Below, in pieces: positions 40,595 through 49,556 of a DNA stretch of 64,000 nt (positions are counted from its first letter, which is position 1; every line of letters begins with the position of its first letter). The notes below the pieces were generated by a model that made no database searches, had not been told where the DNA came from, and was given only the letters and a program-made list of their open reading frames with translations. This DNA is from Bradyrhizobium sp. ARR65. GTDB lineage: Bacteria > Pseudomonadota > Alphaproteobacteria > Rhizobiales > Xanthobacteraceae. The DNA is taken from contig NZ_AWZU01000015.1 of the NCBI RefSeq assembly GCF_000472385.1, forward strand, positions 95,536-159,535, read 5' to 3'. The position numbers and the translations under genes were made by a program.

Positions 40595-40870
40595 ATGAAG
40601 AAGACGATCGCTGTCGCGACTGCACTCTTGCTTGGAACGAGCGTATGCGCGTTCGCCCAAGGTAGCAAAGGCGGCACATCTGCAATGCCGCGAGATCAGG
40701 AGATGCAGGGCTCCCCGTCAGACACGAGCAGTGGAGCCTCGCAAGTGAACCCCGGCGGCCGCGTGCAGAGCAAAGGCACGACCGGACAGTCACAGTCGCG
40801 AGGCGCGACCAGGGGCTCGTCGCAAATGGCCCCTGGTGATCGTAGTACCGAGCCGCGCAGCAAATACTGA
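40595..40870 (+). CDS. Small secreted Gly/Ser-rich protein, paralogue of the one at 56597
   Basis: 91 residues. Signal peptide MKKTIAVATALLLGTSVCAFA, then a hydrophilic, low-complexity mature part rich in Gly, Ser, Gln and Thr with VNPGGRVQSKGTTG and SSQMAPGDRS segments. The same pattern (MKKT signal, SxxxPGxxM repeats) occurs at 56597. Start chosen at 40595, where GGAG is 6 bases upstream. A terminator follows at 40896. Function unknown; probably periplasmic or extracellular and disordered. Confidence 0.8.
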   Translation: MKKTIAVATALLLGTSVCAFAQGSKGGTSAMPRDQEMQGSPSDTSSGASQVNPGGRVQSKGTTGQSQSRGATRGSSQMAPGDRSTEPRSKY

Positions 40871-40895
40871 GCCATCCGCGCTCAATGCAGCGAGG

Positions 40896-40930
40896 ACCCG
40901 TCAGTCACGTGCTGGCGGGTTCTTGCTTTT
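40896..40930 (+). terminator. Intrinsic terminator of the small secreted protein gene
   Basis: Stem ACCCGTCAG (40896-40904) with CTGGCGGGT (40912-40920), one G:T pair, loop of 7, followed by TCTTGCTTTT. Confidence 0.7.
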
Positions 40931-40937
40931 CACCGCC

Positions 40938-41438
40938 TCATACGAGTTGAGCCACCTTGTAGGCGATGCCGCCTTCGACCAGATAGCCGACCCCCACGCA
41001 GACGATGTCGTTGAGCCAAGCGTAGTCCTTCGCGCCCGTTTCAAACAGCGGGTTGGTGCGGAAATAATAGCGGGAGGGATCGACCTGGTATCGCTTCACG
41101 GGATCTGCAATGTCCGCACGGAGATCCGGCGGGACGATCCAGCGGCCGCCATAGGTCATCTGCACCAGCGCGCCATCATCGGTCTGCAGCGTCAGGCGGA
41201 CGTCGAGCGCCATCGCGCCGTCGGCGCGAAACAGCGCCCAATCGCCGCCGCCGGCAAGCACCTTGCCGGATAGTCTTGGACCTGCGAACGACCCGCCCGC
41301 AGCGCCAAACAGAACGCGCCGGCCCAGCGGGCCCTCGCCGATATTGAGGCGCGGATTGAGGTCGATCACGACGTCGAGCAGGTGCGTCGTCGTGATGTCG
41401 CCGACAGCCTTGACGCGCGGATCCGGTTTCATGGGCAT
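40938..41438 (-). CDS. DUF3237 (UPF0311) family protein
   Basis: About 166 residues. The pattern HLLDVVIDLN, GPLGRRVLFGAAGGSFAGP, GGDWALFRADGAMALDVRL, TYGGRWIVPP and YYFRTNPLFETG is that of the DUF3237 family, small beta-barrel proteins of unknown biochemical role often placed with catabolic or stress genes. It lies 51 bases after the NTF2-like gene on the same strand, so both are probably one unit under the TetR regulator at 42063. The ATG may be 41438 or 41432. Confidence 0.85.
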   Translation of the reverse strand: MPMKPDPRVKAVGDITTTHLLDVVIDLNPRLNIGEGPLGRRVLFGAAGGSFAGPRLSGKVLAGGGDWALFRADGAMALDVRLTLQTDDGALVQMTYGGRWIVPPDLRADIADPVKRYQVDPSRYYFRTNPLFETGAKDYAWLNDIVCVGVGYLVEGGIAYKVAQLV

Positions 41439-41489
41439 GCTCTCCAATTCCAGCGAGTCCAGCGAACGCGTTCGTCGAACTCGCGTCTT

Positions 41490-41954
41490 TCACATTGCGG
41501 CCGAAGCGGCGAGCCTGCCGAACAGCTTTTCGCGCACCGCATCCGTCGAAACGCCGGATTGCGCGCAAAGCGCGGAGAGATCGAAGAAGAAGCGCTCGCG
41601 CGCGATCAGGCCGTCCTTGAATTCGAATTGAATGAACACCGGCAGTTCGGCCTGCTCGCCGTTGGGTGTCACGCCGAAGCGCTCGCCGGTCATGGTCATG
41701 CGCACCGTGCCCCAGCAGATCAGGGCCTCGCCGTTGCTGGCATGACCCTCCAGCGTCACGCTGTAATCCGGAAACGACGCGAAGAATTTCGTCAGCACCT
41801 CGCGGTTCGCATCGAGCCCGCGCACCTTAGTGCCGAAGGCCGGCGTCTCCAGCACCATGTCGGGATGAAACAGCCTCATCGCCGCCGACAGGTCCTGCCG
41901 GCTCTTGGCGCTGGCAAGTGCCAGCGCTGGCTCGAACATGCGCTCGCCGTCCAT
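41490..41954 (-). CDS. NTF2-like/SnoaL-type protein
   Basis: About 154 residues with the cone-shaped NTF2 fold pattern: an N-terminal helix (ALALASAKSRQDLSAAMRLF), HPDMVLETPAFG, FPDYSVTLEG, ALICWGTVRMTMTG, and FEFKDGLIARERFFFD. Such proteins are polyketide cyclases, ketosteroid isomerase-like enzymes or binding proteins; substrate unknown. The ATG at 41954 has GGAG 6 bases upstream; 41972 is an alternative. Divergent from the TetR gene with a strong palindrome between. Confidence 0.85.
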   Translation of the reverse strand: MDGERMFEPALALASAKSRQDLSAAMRLFHPDMVLETPAFGTKVRGLDANREVLTKFFASFPDYSVTLEGHASNGEALICWGTVRMTMTGERFGVTPNGEQAELPVFIQFEFKDGLIARERFFFDLSALCAQSGVSTDAVREKLFGRLAASAAM

Positions 41955-41994
41955 GCACGCTCCGCCTTCCATGCAGCCGCATCAGCGCGTTAAT

Positions 41995-42043
41995 GCATCC
42001 GATATGTTTTTTGCATACATCGTGTATGTAACATATCGAATGC
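41995..42043. promoter_or_regulatory. Palindromic operator between TetR gene and NTF2/DUF3237 unit
   Basis: Outer arms GCAT-N-CGATATGTT (41995-42008) and AACATATCG-N-ATGC (42030-42043) are inverted; inner arms CATAC (42014-42018) and GTATG (42024-42028) form a nested second palindrome. The AT-rich site sits midway between divergent starts, the usual location for a TetR-family operator. Confidence 0.75.
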
Positions 42044-42062
42044 CTCCAGAACGTCAAGCACT

Positions 42063-42683
42063 ATGTTGTCCCCCATGCAGGAAACGACATCCGGACGAAG
42101 CCGACGGGACGAGTACACGGAAGCGACACGGCAGGCGCTGCTCGCAGCCGGCCGCGAGATCTTCACCAGGGAGGGCTATCAGGCCGCGGGCATCGAAGCG
42201 ATCTCACGCGCCGCCAGGGTCACGCGCGGCGCCTTCTATCACCACTTCGAGGACAAGAAGGCGCTGTTCGACGCCGTGGTCGTCTTGATGCAGGCGGAAG
42301 CCGTCGCGAGCGTCGACGAGAAATCGAAGGGCCAGCGCAGGATCTGGGACCGGCTGTTCACCGGCATCGACGCCTATCTCGACGTCTGTCTCGAGCCGAC
42401 CTATCGGCGCATCGTCATATCCGAAGCGCCCGGCGTGCTTGGGAACAAGCGTTTTCAGGAGATCGAAGAGGCCTACCCGATGGCGCTGCTGCTGGCCTCA
42501 ATGAACGCGCTCAAGCGCGACGGCGAGCTTCATTTCGAGGACGTCGATCTGCTCGGCCGCATGGTCGACGCCATGATCTGCAAGATGGCGCTGATGCTGC
42601 CGGAGGCGGACAACCCGAAGAGGATGCGCGAGCGCGGACGCAAGATCATCGCCAGCCTGCTCGACTCCTTCCGCCGGACGTAA
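42063..42683 (+). CDS. TetR-family transcriptional regulator
   Basis: 206 residues. N-terminal helix-turn-helix with TRQALLAAGREIFTREGYQA, IEAISRAARVTRGAFYHHF and DKKALFDAVVV, an excellent TetR_N match; the C-terminal helical ligand domain is divergent as usual. It probably represses itself and the divergent NTF2/DUF3237 genes through the palindrome at 41995-42043. Start at 42063 or the in-frame ATG at 42075. Confidence 0.92.
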   Translation: MLSPMQETTSGRSRRDEYTEATRQALLAAGREIFTREGYQAAGIEAISRAARVTRGAFYHHFEDKKALFDAVVVLMQAEAVASVDEKSKGQRRIWDRLFTGIDAYLDVCLEPTYRRIVISEAPGVLGNKRFQEIEEAYPMALLLASMNALKRDGELHFEDVDLLGRMVDAMICKMALMLPEADNPKRMRERGRKIIASLLDSFRRT

Positions 42684-42853
42684 CGCGCGACGCGCATCCT
42701 CCTCGCAGCCAGCCTCAGGGCGGCCCGCCGCCTTACGCAGAATTAATTCCGCCGAAAGCACAAATTAATCCGCCCGACAGGACGCGGTAAGGGCCAAAGC
42801 GTTACGTCTCCAAGCAAGGCCACGGGGCTCAAGCATTACTTGGAGATTTCGCG

Positions 42854-44368
42854 ATGACAGAAGGCAAGGAACATCCAATTCGTCAGATACTATCCACCCG
42901 GCGGCTCGCGCTCCTTGGCTCGGCTGCAGTGCTCGGCTCCGCCTTGGTGCTGGGCGGCCCTCTCAGCAACGGCCATTTCGCCGAACCAGCGTTCGCCGCG
43001 ACGCAAGCGGCGCAGCAAGGGCCGACCGGCTTTGCCGACCTTGTCGCCAAGGTAAAGCCGGCGGTGATTTCCGTGCGCGTGAAGGTCGACCAAAGCGCCA
43101 CCGACAACATGCTCGGCCAGAACAGCAACGAGCTCGTGCCCTTCGAAGGCACGCCATTTGAAAAATTCTTCCGTCAATACGGCTTCGATGGCAATCCGAA
43201 AGGGCTGCAGCGCCATCAGGTCATCACCGGAGTCGGTTCCGGATTCTTCATTTCAGCCGACGGCTATGCCGTGACCAACAACCACGTGGTTGACCACGCC
43301 ACGTCGGTCCAGGTCACGACGGACGACGGCACGATCTACGACGCGAAGGTCATCGGCACCGATCCGAAGACCGATCTTGCGCTGATCAAAGTGGACGGCA
43401 AAGGCAAGGATTTTGCTTACGCCAATTTCGAGGATCAGAAGCCGCGCGTTGGCGACTGGGTGGTCGCCGTCGGCAACCCCTACGGCCTCGGCGGCACCGT
43501 GACCGCCGGCATCATCTCGGCCGAAGGCCGCGAAATCGGCGCCGGTCCTTATGACGACTACATCCAGATCGACGCGCCCATCAACAAGGGCAATTCGGGC
43601 GGCCCGACCTTCGACACCAACGGCAACGTGATCGGCGTCAACACCGCGATCTATTCGCCCACCGGCGGATCGGTCGGCATCGGCTTTGATATCCCGGCGC
43701 AGACCGCGAAGGCCGTGATCGCCCAGCTCAAGGAGCACGGCTCCGTGACGCGCGCCTATATTGGCGTGCAGGTGCAGCCGGTCACCGCCGGCATTGCCGA
43801 AAGCCTTGGGCTGAAGAAGGCTGAAGGCGCGCTGGTCGACGAAGCCCAGCCGGATACGCCGGCGGCAAAGGCCGGCATCCAGGCGGGCGACGTCATCACG
43901 GCGGTCAACGGCACGGCGGTCAAGGACTCGCGCGATCTCGCGCGCCAGATCTCGACCATGGCGCCCGGCTCCACGGCAAAGCTCGACATCCTGCGCAAGG
44001 GTGAGTCGAAGACCATCGAAGTGACGCTTGCGACCATGCCGAACCAGAAGCAGGCCAATGCAGGCAATCACGAAGACTTCTCCGGCCCCGGCGTGCCACA
44101 CCTCGGCCTCTCGGTCGCACCGGCGGGCGAAGTCGCCGGTGCCGGCGGCAAGGGTCTGGTGGTCACCGAGGTCGATCCGGATGGCAAGGCCGCCGAGCAC
44201 GGCTTCCAGTCCGGCGACGTGATCCTCGAAGTGGCCGGCAAGAGCGTGTCCTCTGCAAGCGAGCTGCGCCAGGCGCTGGCCGATGCCAAGAGCCAGGGCA
44301 AGCATGACGTGCTGATGCGGGTGAAGACCGCCGACAACACTCACTTCGTCGCCATGCCGATCGGTTGA
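42854..44368 (+). CDS. degP: Periplasmic serine protease Do (DegP/HtrA family)
   Basis: Envelope protease/chaperone of 504 residues. An N-terminal export segment (about 14-47) is followed by the trypsin-like domain with H144 (TNNHVVDH), D174 (PKTDLALIKV) and S248 (NKGNSGGPTF), then two PDZ domains (about 295-385 and 410-500). It degrades or refolds misfolded periplasmic proteins. GGAG lies 8 bases before the ATG. Upstream, AATTAATTCCGCC and AATTAATCCGCC form a near-direct repeat (about 42740-42770) in the 170-base promoter gap. Confidence 0.94.
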   Translation: MTEGKEHPIRQILSTRRLALLGSAAVLGSALVLGGPLSNGHFAEPAFAATQAAQQGPTGFADLVAKVKPAVISVRVKVDQSATDNMLGQNSNELVPFEGTPFEKFFRQYGFDGNPKGLQRHQVITGVGSGFFISADGYAVTNNHVVDHATSVQVTTDDGTIYDAKVIGTDPKTDLALIKVDGKGKDFAYANFEDQKPRVGDWVVAVGNPYGLGGTVTAGIISAEGREIGAGPYDDYIQIDAPINKGNSGGPTFDTNGNVIGVNTAIYSPTGGSVGIGFDIPAQTAKAVIAQLKEHGSVTRAYIGVQVQPVTAGIAESLGLKKAEGALVDEAQPDTPAAKAGIQAGDVITAVNGTAVKDSRDLARQISTMAPGSTAKLDILRKGESKTIEVTLATMPNQKQANAGNHEDFSGPGVPHLGLSVAPAGEVAGAGGKGLVVTEVDPDGKAAEHGFQSGDVILEVAGKSVSSASELRQALADAKSQGKHDVLMRVKTADNTHFVAMPIG

Positions 44369-44388
44369 TCCCGGCTTAGGCGGCAAGG

Positions 44389-44436
44389 GCCCGCCGCCCG
44401 CGCGTTCTCCAGGCGCGGCGGCGGGCGCTCTTTTCT
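44389..44436 (+). terminator. Intrinsic terminator of degP
   Basis: GC-rich hairpin GCCCGCCGCCCGCG (44389-44402) with CGCGGCGGCGGGCG (44414-44427), one bulge, followed by CTCTTTTCTT. Confidence 0.75.
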
Positions 44437-44491
44437 TGCGGTCAGGGTGACGGTGATAGTTCGGAGTCTGCCTCAATCCAATCGGATCAAT

Positions 44492-44647
44492 CTACAGTTT
44501 CACCGGGAACAGATGATTGAGCCCGACCAAAACAATCAACAGCACAATGCCGAGACCGAGGCTGTAGCCGATCAGCTTCTTCTCGATCGGCAGCAGCGGC
44601 TCGCCGGCATTGCTTCCCTCTTCGACTTTTACACCAGACGACGACAT
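44492..44647 (-). CDS. 51-residue single-pass membrane protein paired with the YeiH transporter
   Basis: Short gene with GGAGATTTCG directly before ATG at 44647, ending TAG at 44492. The product starts MSSSGVKVEEG, has a hydrophilic N-terminus with EPLLPIEKK and a single hydrophobic helix (about residues 26-43, LIGYSLGLGIVLLIVLVGL) and ends HLFPVKL. It begins 10 bases after the stop of the UPF0324 transporter gene, on the same strand, so it is almost certainly translated from the same message. I do not recognise the family; by analogy with other tiny transporter subunits it may stabilise or regulate the transporter. Confidence 0.75.
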   Translation of the reverse strand: MSSSGVKVEEGSNAGEPLLPIEKKLIGYSLGLGIVLLIVLVGLNHLFPVKL

Positions 44648-44657
44648 CGAAATCTCC

Positions 44658-46130
44658 TTAGCTCGCGAGCGGCGGCTTGAACCCGGCGAAGAACAGCCAC
44701 GAGATCAACAAGCCGACCCAGATCACGAAGCCGAACAGCGAGACGAGGTAGACCACAGCAAGCTTGCCGAAGCCATCCTGCCAAAGCTTGCGGAAATCCG
44801 ACAGCACGCCGATCGAGAAGAAGGTCAGGATGAAGAAGATCACGCGGAACACGTTCGCCTCGCCCGCGGCCGCCGGCAGCGCCCTGGCGATGTCAGGCGT
44901 AGTGCCGAGCGCAAGCCATAGCGAGATCGCGAATACCCCGACAAAGCCGAGGATGAATTTGGGGAAGCGCTCCCAGATCTCGCCGGCCTTCGCCTTGTCC
45001 GCGCGCTTGTCGATATGGTTGGTCCAGATATAGCCGAGGATGAAAGCCCAGACGCCGATGAAGATGTCGATGAACACCTTGACGGTCGCGGTCGTCGCCA
45101 AAATCCAGCCCGGCTGATACTTCACGCCTTCCGCGGCCGCTTTCGCCAGGATCAGCGATTCCGTGATGCCGCCGGCGGCGACCGCAGCGCCATCGGTCTT
45201 CACTGCAAGCCCCATCCAGGCGCCCGCGACCAGCGGCTCCTGCCACAGGAACGCCTGTGCCAGAAACGGCAGGATCAAGACCTCGACCACCGCGAACACC
45301 ACGACGAGCGAGGACACCAGGACCGGCACCGCGGGACGCGCGCGAATGGCGCCGCCGGTGGCAATCGCCGCGGCAACGCCGCAGATCGAAATGCCCGACG
45401 CGAGCGGCACCGACCATTCGCGGGAAAAGCCGAACCATTTGCGCGCGACGAAATAGACCACCGACCAATAAATCAGATAGGCCTCGATGATCGCGGCAAC
45501 GCCGCGCAAGAGGATCGAGGAGGCGAGGTTGAGCCGTCCCGCGGCGGTGACCGCAACCGTCGCTCCCAGGATCACGATCGCTATCTTGATGTAGAGCTCG
45601 GGACGGATCGCCTCCTTCAGCCATTCCGCAAAGCGCGGAAACAAATTGGCGATCACGAGGCCGGACAACAGCGCCACCACGAAGCCCCCCTCGTTGGTGA
45701 GCTTGAGCGACCAGGAAATGCCGAATTTTTGCTGCTCCGCTGGGGTCACGGCCGCGATATGCGCGTAGCTGCCGACGACCCAGCTCGCATAGGCGATGGC
45801 GAACACGACGGTGAAGGCAATAGCGAATTTCTTCACGTCGGCGCCGAGCGCCGCCACGCCCGCGCTGAGCACGACCAGCAGCGCGGCATAGGTCGCAAGC
45901 AGCGCGCCCACGCCGCCGAGCCCCGCATACGCCTTGGCTACGGGTGCGAGCGCGGCGGTGATGTCGGTATAAACGGACGTCGTCACCGCCCAGCCCAGGA
46001 GATCGCGACCGCTGAGGCTGAACAGCGCCAGCGCGAACACAAGCACGCCGATGACGACCGCAAGCCAGTCTTCACTTAAATTCTCCTTCGAGGCGGCCGT
46101 CGTGGCCGACTTCACCGCAATGTCCGACAT
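44658..46130 (-). CDS. UPF0324/YeiH family membrane transporter, putative sulfate exporter
   Basis: Integral membrane protein of 490 residues with about twelve hydrophobic helices. The family signature is seen in LKLTNEGGFVVALLSGLVIAN, ISICGVAAAIATGGAIRAR (about 252) and VFIDIFIGVWAFILGYIW. The family is annotated as putative sulfate exporters because some members sit with taurine/sulfonate or cysteine genes; direct evidence is scarce. Longer than E. coli YeiH (about 350) because of extra N- and C-terminal helices. GGGGA precedes the ATG. Followed by the 51-residue membrane protein. Confidence 0.85.
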   Translation of the reverse strand: MSDIAVKSATTAASKENLSEDWLAVVIGVLVFALALFSLSGRDLLGWAVTTSVYTDITAALAPVAKAYAGLGGVGALLATYAALLVVLSAGVAALGADVKKFAIAFTVVFAIAYASWVVGSYAHIAAVTPAEQQKFGISWSLKLTNEGGFVVALLSGLVIANLFPRFAEWLKEAIRPELYIKIAIVILGATVAVTAAGRLNLASSILLRGVAAIIEAYLIYWSVVYFVARKWFGFSREWSVPLASGISICGVAAAIATGGAIRARPAVPVLVSSLVVVFAVVEVLILPFLAQAFLWQEPLVAGAWMGLAVKTDGAAVAAGGITESLILAKAAAEGVKYQPGWILATTATVKVFIDIFIGVWAFILGYIWTNHIDKRADKAKAGEIWERFPKFILGFVGVFAISLWLALGTTPDIARALPAAAGEANVFRVIFFILTFFSIGVLSDFRKLWQDGFGKLAVVYLVSLFGFVIWVGLLISWLFFAGFKPPLAS

Positions 46131-46326
46131 CGTGATCCCCAGCAGAACAGGCGCAAAAAGCGCCGTGAAAATCGATGCCGTCTATGAAATCACGCACGGC
46201 GAAACAGACAATCTCACAGAATTTCTTTCTTCATCGAAGCAGGAGAATGAACCTGCTGGCGAATGGGAGCCGACAGAGGGGAGTTTCTTTTTTAGGTCTC
46301 TTGCGGCAGCTTGTGGCTCAGACGCC
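46131..46326. other. Intergenic region upstream of the YeiH transporter
   Basis: Probably carries the transporter promoter. It has a small hairpin AGCAGG...CCTGCT near 46245 but no recognisable operator. With the repeat at 46327 and the following 110 bases it makes a 384-base gap without a gene. Confidence 0.4.
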
Positions 46327-46404
46327 GTCATTCCGGGGCACGCGAAGCGTGAACCCGGAATCTCGAGATTCCGGTTCGATGCTGACGCATTGCCCCGGAA
46401 TGAC
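46327..46404. repeat. Dispersed GTCATTCCGGGG repeat
   Basis: Ends GTCATTCCGGGG and CCCCGGAATGAC; centre GGAATCTCGAGATTCC. Lies between the divergent YeiH and metY-like genes. Confidence 0.85.
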
Positions 46405-46514
46405 GGTGCCCGGACCAGCCGATTCATCGAAAAGGGACACCCCAAAAAAGCTGACGCCCGGCCGCCGTTTATGGCACAACACCTCCGCATCCTGCCGATC
46501 CGCGAGGAGACAAA

Positions 46515-47810
46515 ATGCCCGCGCCGAAGCCACCAGCGTTTGAAACCTTGAGCCTGCACGCAGGCCAGCATCCGGATCCCACGACCGGCGCCCGTGCGGT
46601 GCCGATCTATCAGACGACATCCTATGTGTTTGACGATTCGGATCACGCGGCGGCATTGTTCAATCTGGAGCGCGCCGGGCACATCTACACCCGCATTTCC
46701 AATCCGACCACGGCCGTGCTCGAGGAGCGGCTGGCAGCGCTGGAGAACGGCGTCGGCGCGATCTGCACCGCAAGCGGCATGGCGGCAATGCACCTTGCGA
46801 TCGCCACACTGCTCAATGCCGGCGACCATATCGTCGCCTCGGCATCCCTCTATGGCGGCACCATCAACCTGCTGGCACATACGCTGCCGCGCTTCGGCAT
46901 CACCACGAGCTTTGTCAAGCCGCGCGACCTCGAAGCGTTTCGCACCGCCATCAAGCCGAACACAAAACTCGTGATCGCCGAGACCATCGGCAATCCCGGG
47001 CTTGAAGTGCTCGACATTCCCGCCGTCGCGGCCATCGCGCATGACGCAAAGATCCCGCTCCTCATCGACAACACCTTCGCGACGCCTTACCTCAGCCGCC
47101 CGGCCGAGCATGGCGCGGATATCGTCATGCATTCCGTGACAAAATGGCTCGGCGGCCACGGCATTGCGATCGGAGGCGCCATCATCGACGGCGGCAACTT
47201 CGACTGGCGCGCTTCCGGAAAATTTCCCCTGCTCACCGAGCCCTATGCCGGCTATCACGGCATCGTCTTTGACGAACAGTTCGGAGCCGCCGCCTTCATT
47301 ATGCGCGCGCGCACGGAGGGCTTGCGCGATTTCGGTGCTTGCCTGTCGCCGACCAACGCATTCCAACTGTTGCAAGGGGTCGAGACGCTGCCGGTCCGCA
47401 TGGAGCGGCACATGCAAAACACCCACGCCGTGCTTGATGCGCTGAAGAGCAACAAGGCGGTCGAATGGGTGCTGCACCCTGCGCTGGAGGACCACCCGGA
47501 CTATCAATTGGCAAAGCGGTTGCTGCCACGCGGCGCCGGCTCGATCGTCAGCTTCGGCATCAAGGGCGGCCGCGCCGCGGGACGCAAATTTATTGAATCG
47601 CTGCGGATGATCAGCCATCTCGCCAATGTCGGCGACGCCAAAACTTTGGTCATTCACCCCGCCTCGACCACGCATCAGCAGATGGATGCCGAGCAGTTGA
47701 AGGTCGCCGGCATCGGCGAAGAGTTGGTGCGGCTCTCGGTCGGCATTGAAGCCGCGCAAGACATCATCGACGATCTCTCCTTCGCGCTGCGCGCCTCGCA
47801 AAAGGTTTGA
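46515..47810 (+). CDS. O-acetylhomoserine sulfhydrylase, second copy
   Basis: PLP enzyme of 431 residues, homologous along its whole length to the one at 34372 but clearly diverged (a separate paralogue, not a recent copy). PLP lysine K210 in MHSVTKWLGGHG, TRISNPTTAVLE, LIDNTFATPYL and HPASTTHQQ are intact. It should make homocysteine (or methionine-related thioethers) from an O-acylhomoserine. A GGAG precedes the ATG. An alpha/beta hydrolase begins 3 bases after its stop, so the pair is co-translated. Confidence 0.92.
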   Translation: MPAPKPPAFETLSLHAGQHPDPTTGARAVPIYQTTSYVFDDSDHAAALFNLERAGHIYTRISNPTTAVLEERLAALENGVGAICTASGMAAMHLAIATLLNAGDHIVASASLYGGTINLLAHTLPRFGITTSFVKPRDLEAFRTAIKPNTKLVIAETIGNPGLEVLDIPAVAAIAHDAKIPLLIDNTFATPYLSRPAEHGADIVMHSVTKWLGGHGIAIGGAIIDGGNFDWRASGKFPLLTEPYAGYHGIVFDEQFGAAAFIMRARTEGLRDFGACLSPTNAFQLLQGVETLPVRMERHMQNTHAVLDALKSNKAVEWVLHPALEDHPDYQLAKRLLPRGAGSIVSFGIKGGRAAGRKFIESLRMISHLANVGDAKTLVIHPASTTHQQMDAEQLKVAGIGEELVRLSVGIEAAQDIIDDLSFALRASQKV

Positions 47811-47813
47811 GCC

Positions 47814-48596
47814 ATGAATTTGTCCGTCAACGGCGTCGATGCCTTCGTTGCGACCGGCGGCCGCGAATTCGATGCCAAGCAACCGGCCATTGTCCTGATC
47901 CATGGCGCAGGCTTCGATCATTCGACCTGGGCACTGCACAGCCGCTGGTTCGCCCATCATGGATTTTCCGTGCTGGTGCCGGATCTACCTGGACACGGCC
48001 GTTCGGCAGGCCCGCCCCTGAAAAGCATCACCGCGATGGCGGACTGGATCGCGGGCCTGCTGACTGCGGCCGGCGCGGCCAAGGCGCATCTGATCGGTCA
48101 CTCCATGGGCTCGCTGATCGCGTTGGAGACTTCGGCGCGGCATCCGGACAAAGTTCCGGCGCTCAGCCTGATCGGCACGGCAGCCACCATGACCGTCGGC
48201 CCCGACCTTCTGAAGGCGGCGGAGGCCAACGATCCGGCGGCGATCGATATGGTCTCGATCTGGGGCCTGGGTTTTGCCGCAGAACTCGGCGGCAGCCTCG
48301 CACCCGGTTTGTGGATGCATGGCGGCGCGCAACGCGTGCTGCAGCATTGCGCGCCGGGCGTGCTGTATGCCGATCTCAACGCCTGCAACTCATATCAGGA
48401 TGCGCTCACGGCGGCAGCAAAAGTCAGCGTGCCGACCACCGTCATTCTCGGCGAGCGAGACATGATGACACCCGCCAAGGCCGGCAAGGCGCTCGCGGCA
48501 GCGATCCCCAACGCACGTACCATCGTGCTCCCGGGCGCAGGCCATATGCTGATGACCGAGCGCCCCGACGAGTTGCTGGCGGCCCTCACAGGATGA
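47814..48596 (+). CDS. Alpha/beta-fold hydrolase
   Basis: Cytoplasmic hydrolase of 260 residues. Oxyanion region VLIHGAGFDHSTW, PDLPGHGRSAG, nucleophile elbow GHSMGS (about residue 98), acid Asp in LGERDMMTP, and His in PGAGHMLM are in the normal order for the MhpC/esterase-type group. Coupled to the sulfhydrylase gene; such a neighbour could release a thioester or ester, but its substrate is unknown. Confidence 0.88.
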   Translation: MNLSVNGVDAFVATGGREFDAKQPAIVLIHGAGFDHSTWALHSRWFAHHGFSVLVPDLPGHGRSAGPPLKSITAMADWIAGLLTAAGAAKAHLIGHSMGSLIALETSARHPDKVPALSLIGTAATMTVGPDLLKAAEANDPAAIDMVSIWGLGFAAELGGSLAPGLWMHGGAQRVLQHCAPGVLYADLNACNSYQDALTAAAKVSVPTTVILGERDMMTPAKAGKALAAAIPNARTIVLPGAGHMLMTERPDELLAALTG

Positions 48597-48614
48597 GAGA
48601 TGAGACGGGGCGGG

Positions 48615-49556
48615 TCACAGTCCCGCTCCCTTGGCGATCGCTGCCGCGAAGGAGCGGTCGACAATGGCCGATGCTTCCAACTTCTGCCTGATCAGCCCGG
48701 AGCGGACATAAAGATCGATCGTCTGCTGCTCGCCGGCCACGACACTGTCGTCGATCGGCGTGATCCGGATCTTTGCACGCGACAGCCAATTTACCGCGAC
48801 CGCCGGCGGGATGTTCATCAGCTTGCCCCAGGACTCGGCGTAACCATTGACATTGCCAAGCGACCATGCCCGCGCGGCGGCGAGACGCCGGACGAAATCC
48901 GCAAGCGCGTCGCGCTTGTCTCTGATGGCCTCCGGCCTGGCGACCTCGAAGCTTAGGCCTGGTGTTAGCCCTTCGCCTGTCATGATGCGGCGGGACTTGA
49001 ACAACACCTCCTCCTGGCTGACATAGGGTTCCCAGGTCGACCAGGCATCGACCGAGCCTTGGCTATAGGCGACCTTGGCGTCGGACGGCGCGAGGAAAAC
49101 GATCTTCACATCGCTCGCCGTCCATCCCTTTGCTTCCAGCGCGGCAAGGATGAGCTGATGGCCGATCGAGCCACGGCCGGTCGCGATCTTCTTGCCCTTC
49201 AAATCGTCGAAGCTTTTGATCGGCGATTTCTCAGGAACGAGAATCGCAAGCCCCTCCCTGGATTGCCTGATTGCCGCGATCGCCTTCACCGCGATGTTGG
49301 CGGCGGCAGCAAAGGTGAAAGGCGCATCGCCGACCAGACCCGTGTCGATCGCCCCTGCCCCGAGCGCTTCGAGCAGGGGTGCCGCGGCCGCAAACTCCTT
49401 CCACTCGATCTTGTAGGGAACATCCTTCAACACGCCCGCCGCTTCCATGACGGCCTGCGAATTTCCCTTCTGATCGCCGACGCGCAGCAAAGTTTGCGCG
49501 CCGGCGACACTGCCAGCCCCAACGAAGAGCGCAACGGCAACCACAAACCGGATCAT
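48615..49556 (-). CDS. Aliphatic sulfonate-type ABC substrate-binding protein (SsuA-like)
   Basis: Periplasmic binding protein of 313 residues. Signal peptide 1-20 (ends SVAGA), then LLRVGDQKGNSQAVMEAAG, DVPYKIEWKEFAAAAPLLEA, GAIDTGLVGDAPFTFA and DAWSTWEPYVS, the SsuA/TauA family pattern. Its ATG overlaps the stop of the monooxygenase gene by 4 bases, placing it last in the operon. It is homologous to the divergent protein at 55206 (GDQKGxN, PYKIxW, DAWxxWEPYVS shared). Confidence 0.92.
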   Translation of the reverse strand: MIRFVVAVALFVGAGSVAGAQTLLRVGDQKGNSQAVMEAAGVLKDVPYKIEWKEFAAAAPLLEALGAGAIDTGLVGDAPFTFAAAANIAVKAIAAIRQSREGLAILVPEKSPIKSFDDLKGKKIATGRGSIGHQLILAALEAKGWTASDVKIVFLAPSDAKVAYSQGSVDAWSTWEPYVSQEEVLFKSRRIMTGEGLTPGLSFEVARPEAIRDKRDALADFVRRLAAARAWSLGNVNGYAESWGKLMNIPPAVAVNWLSRAKIRITPIDDSVVAGEQQTIDLYVRSGLIRQKLEASAIVDRSFAAAIAKGAGL

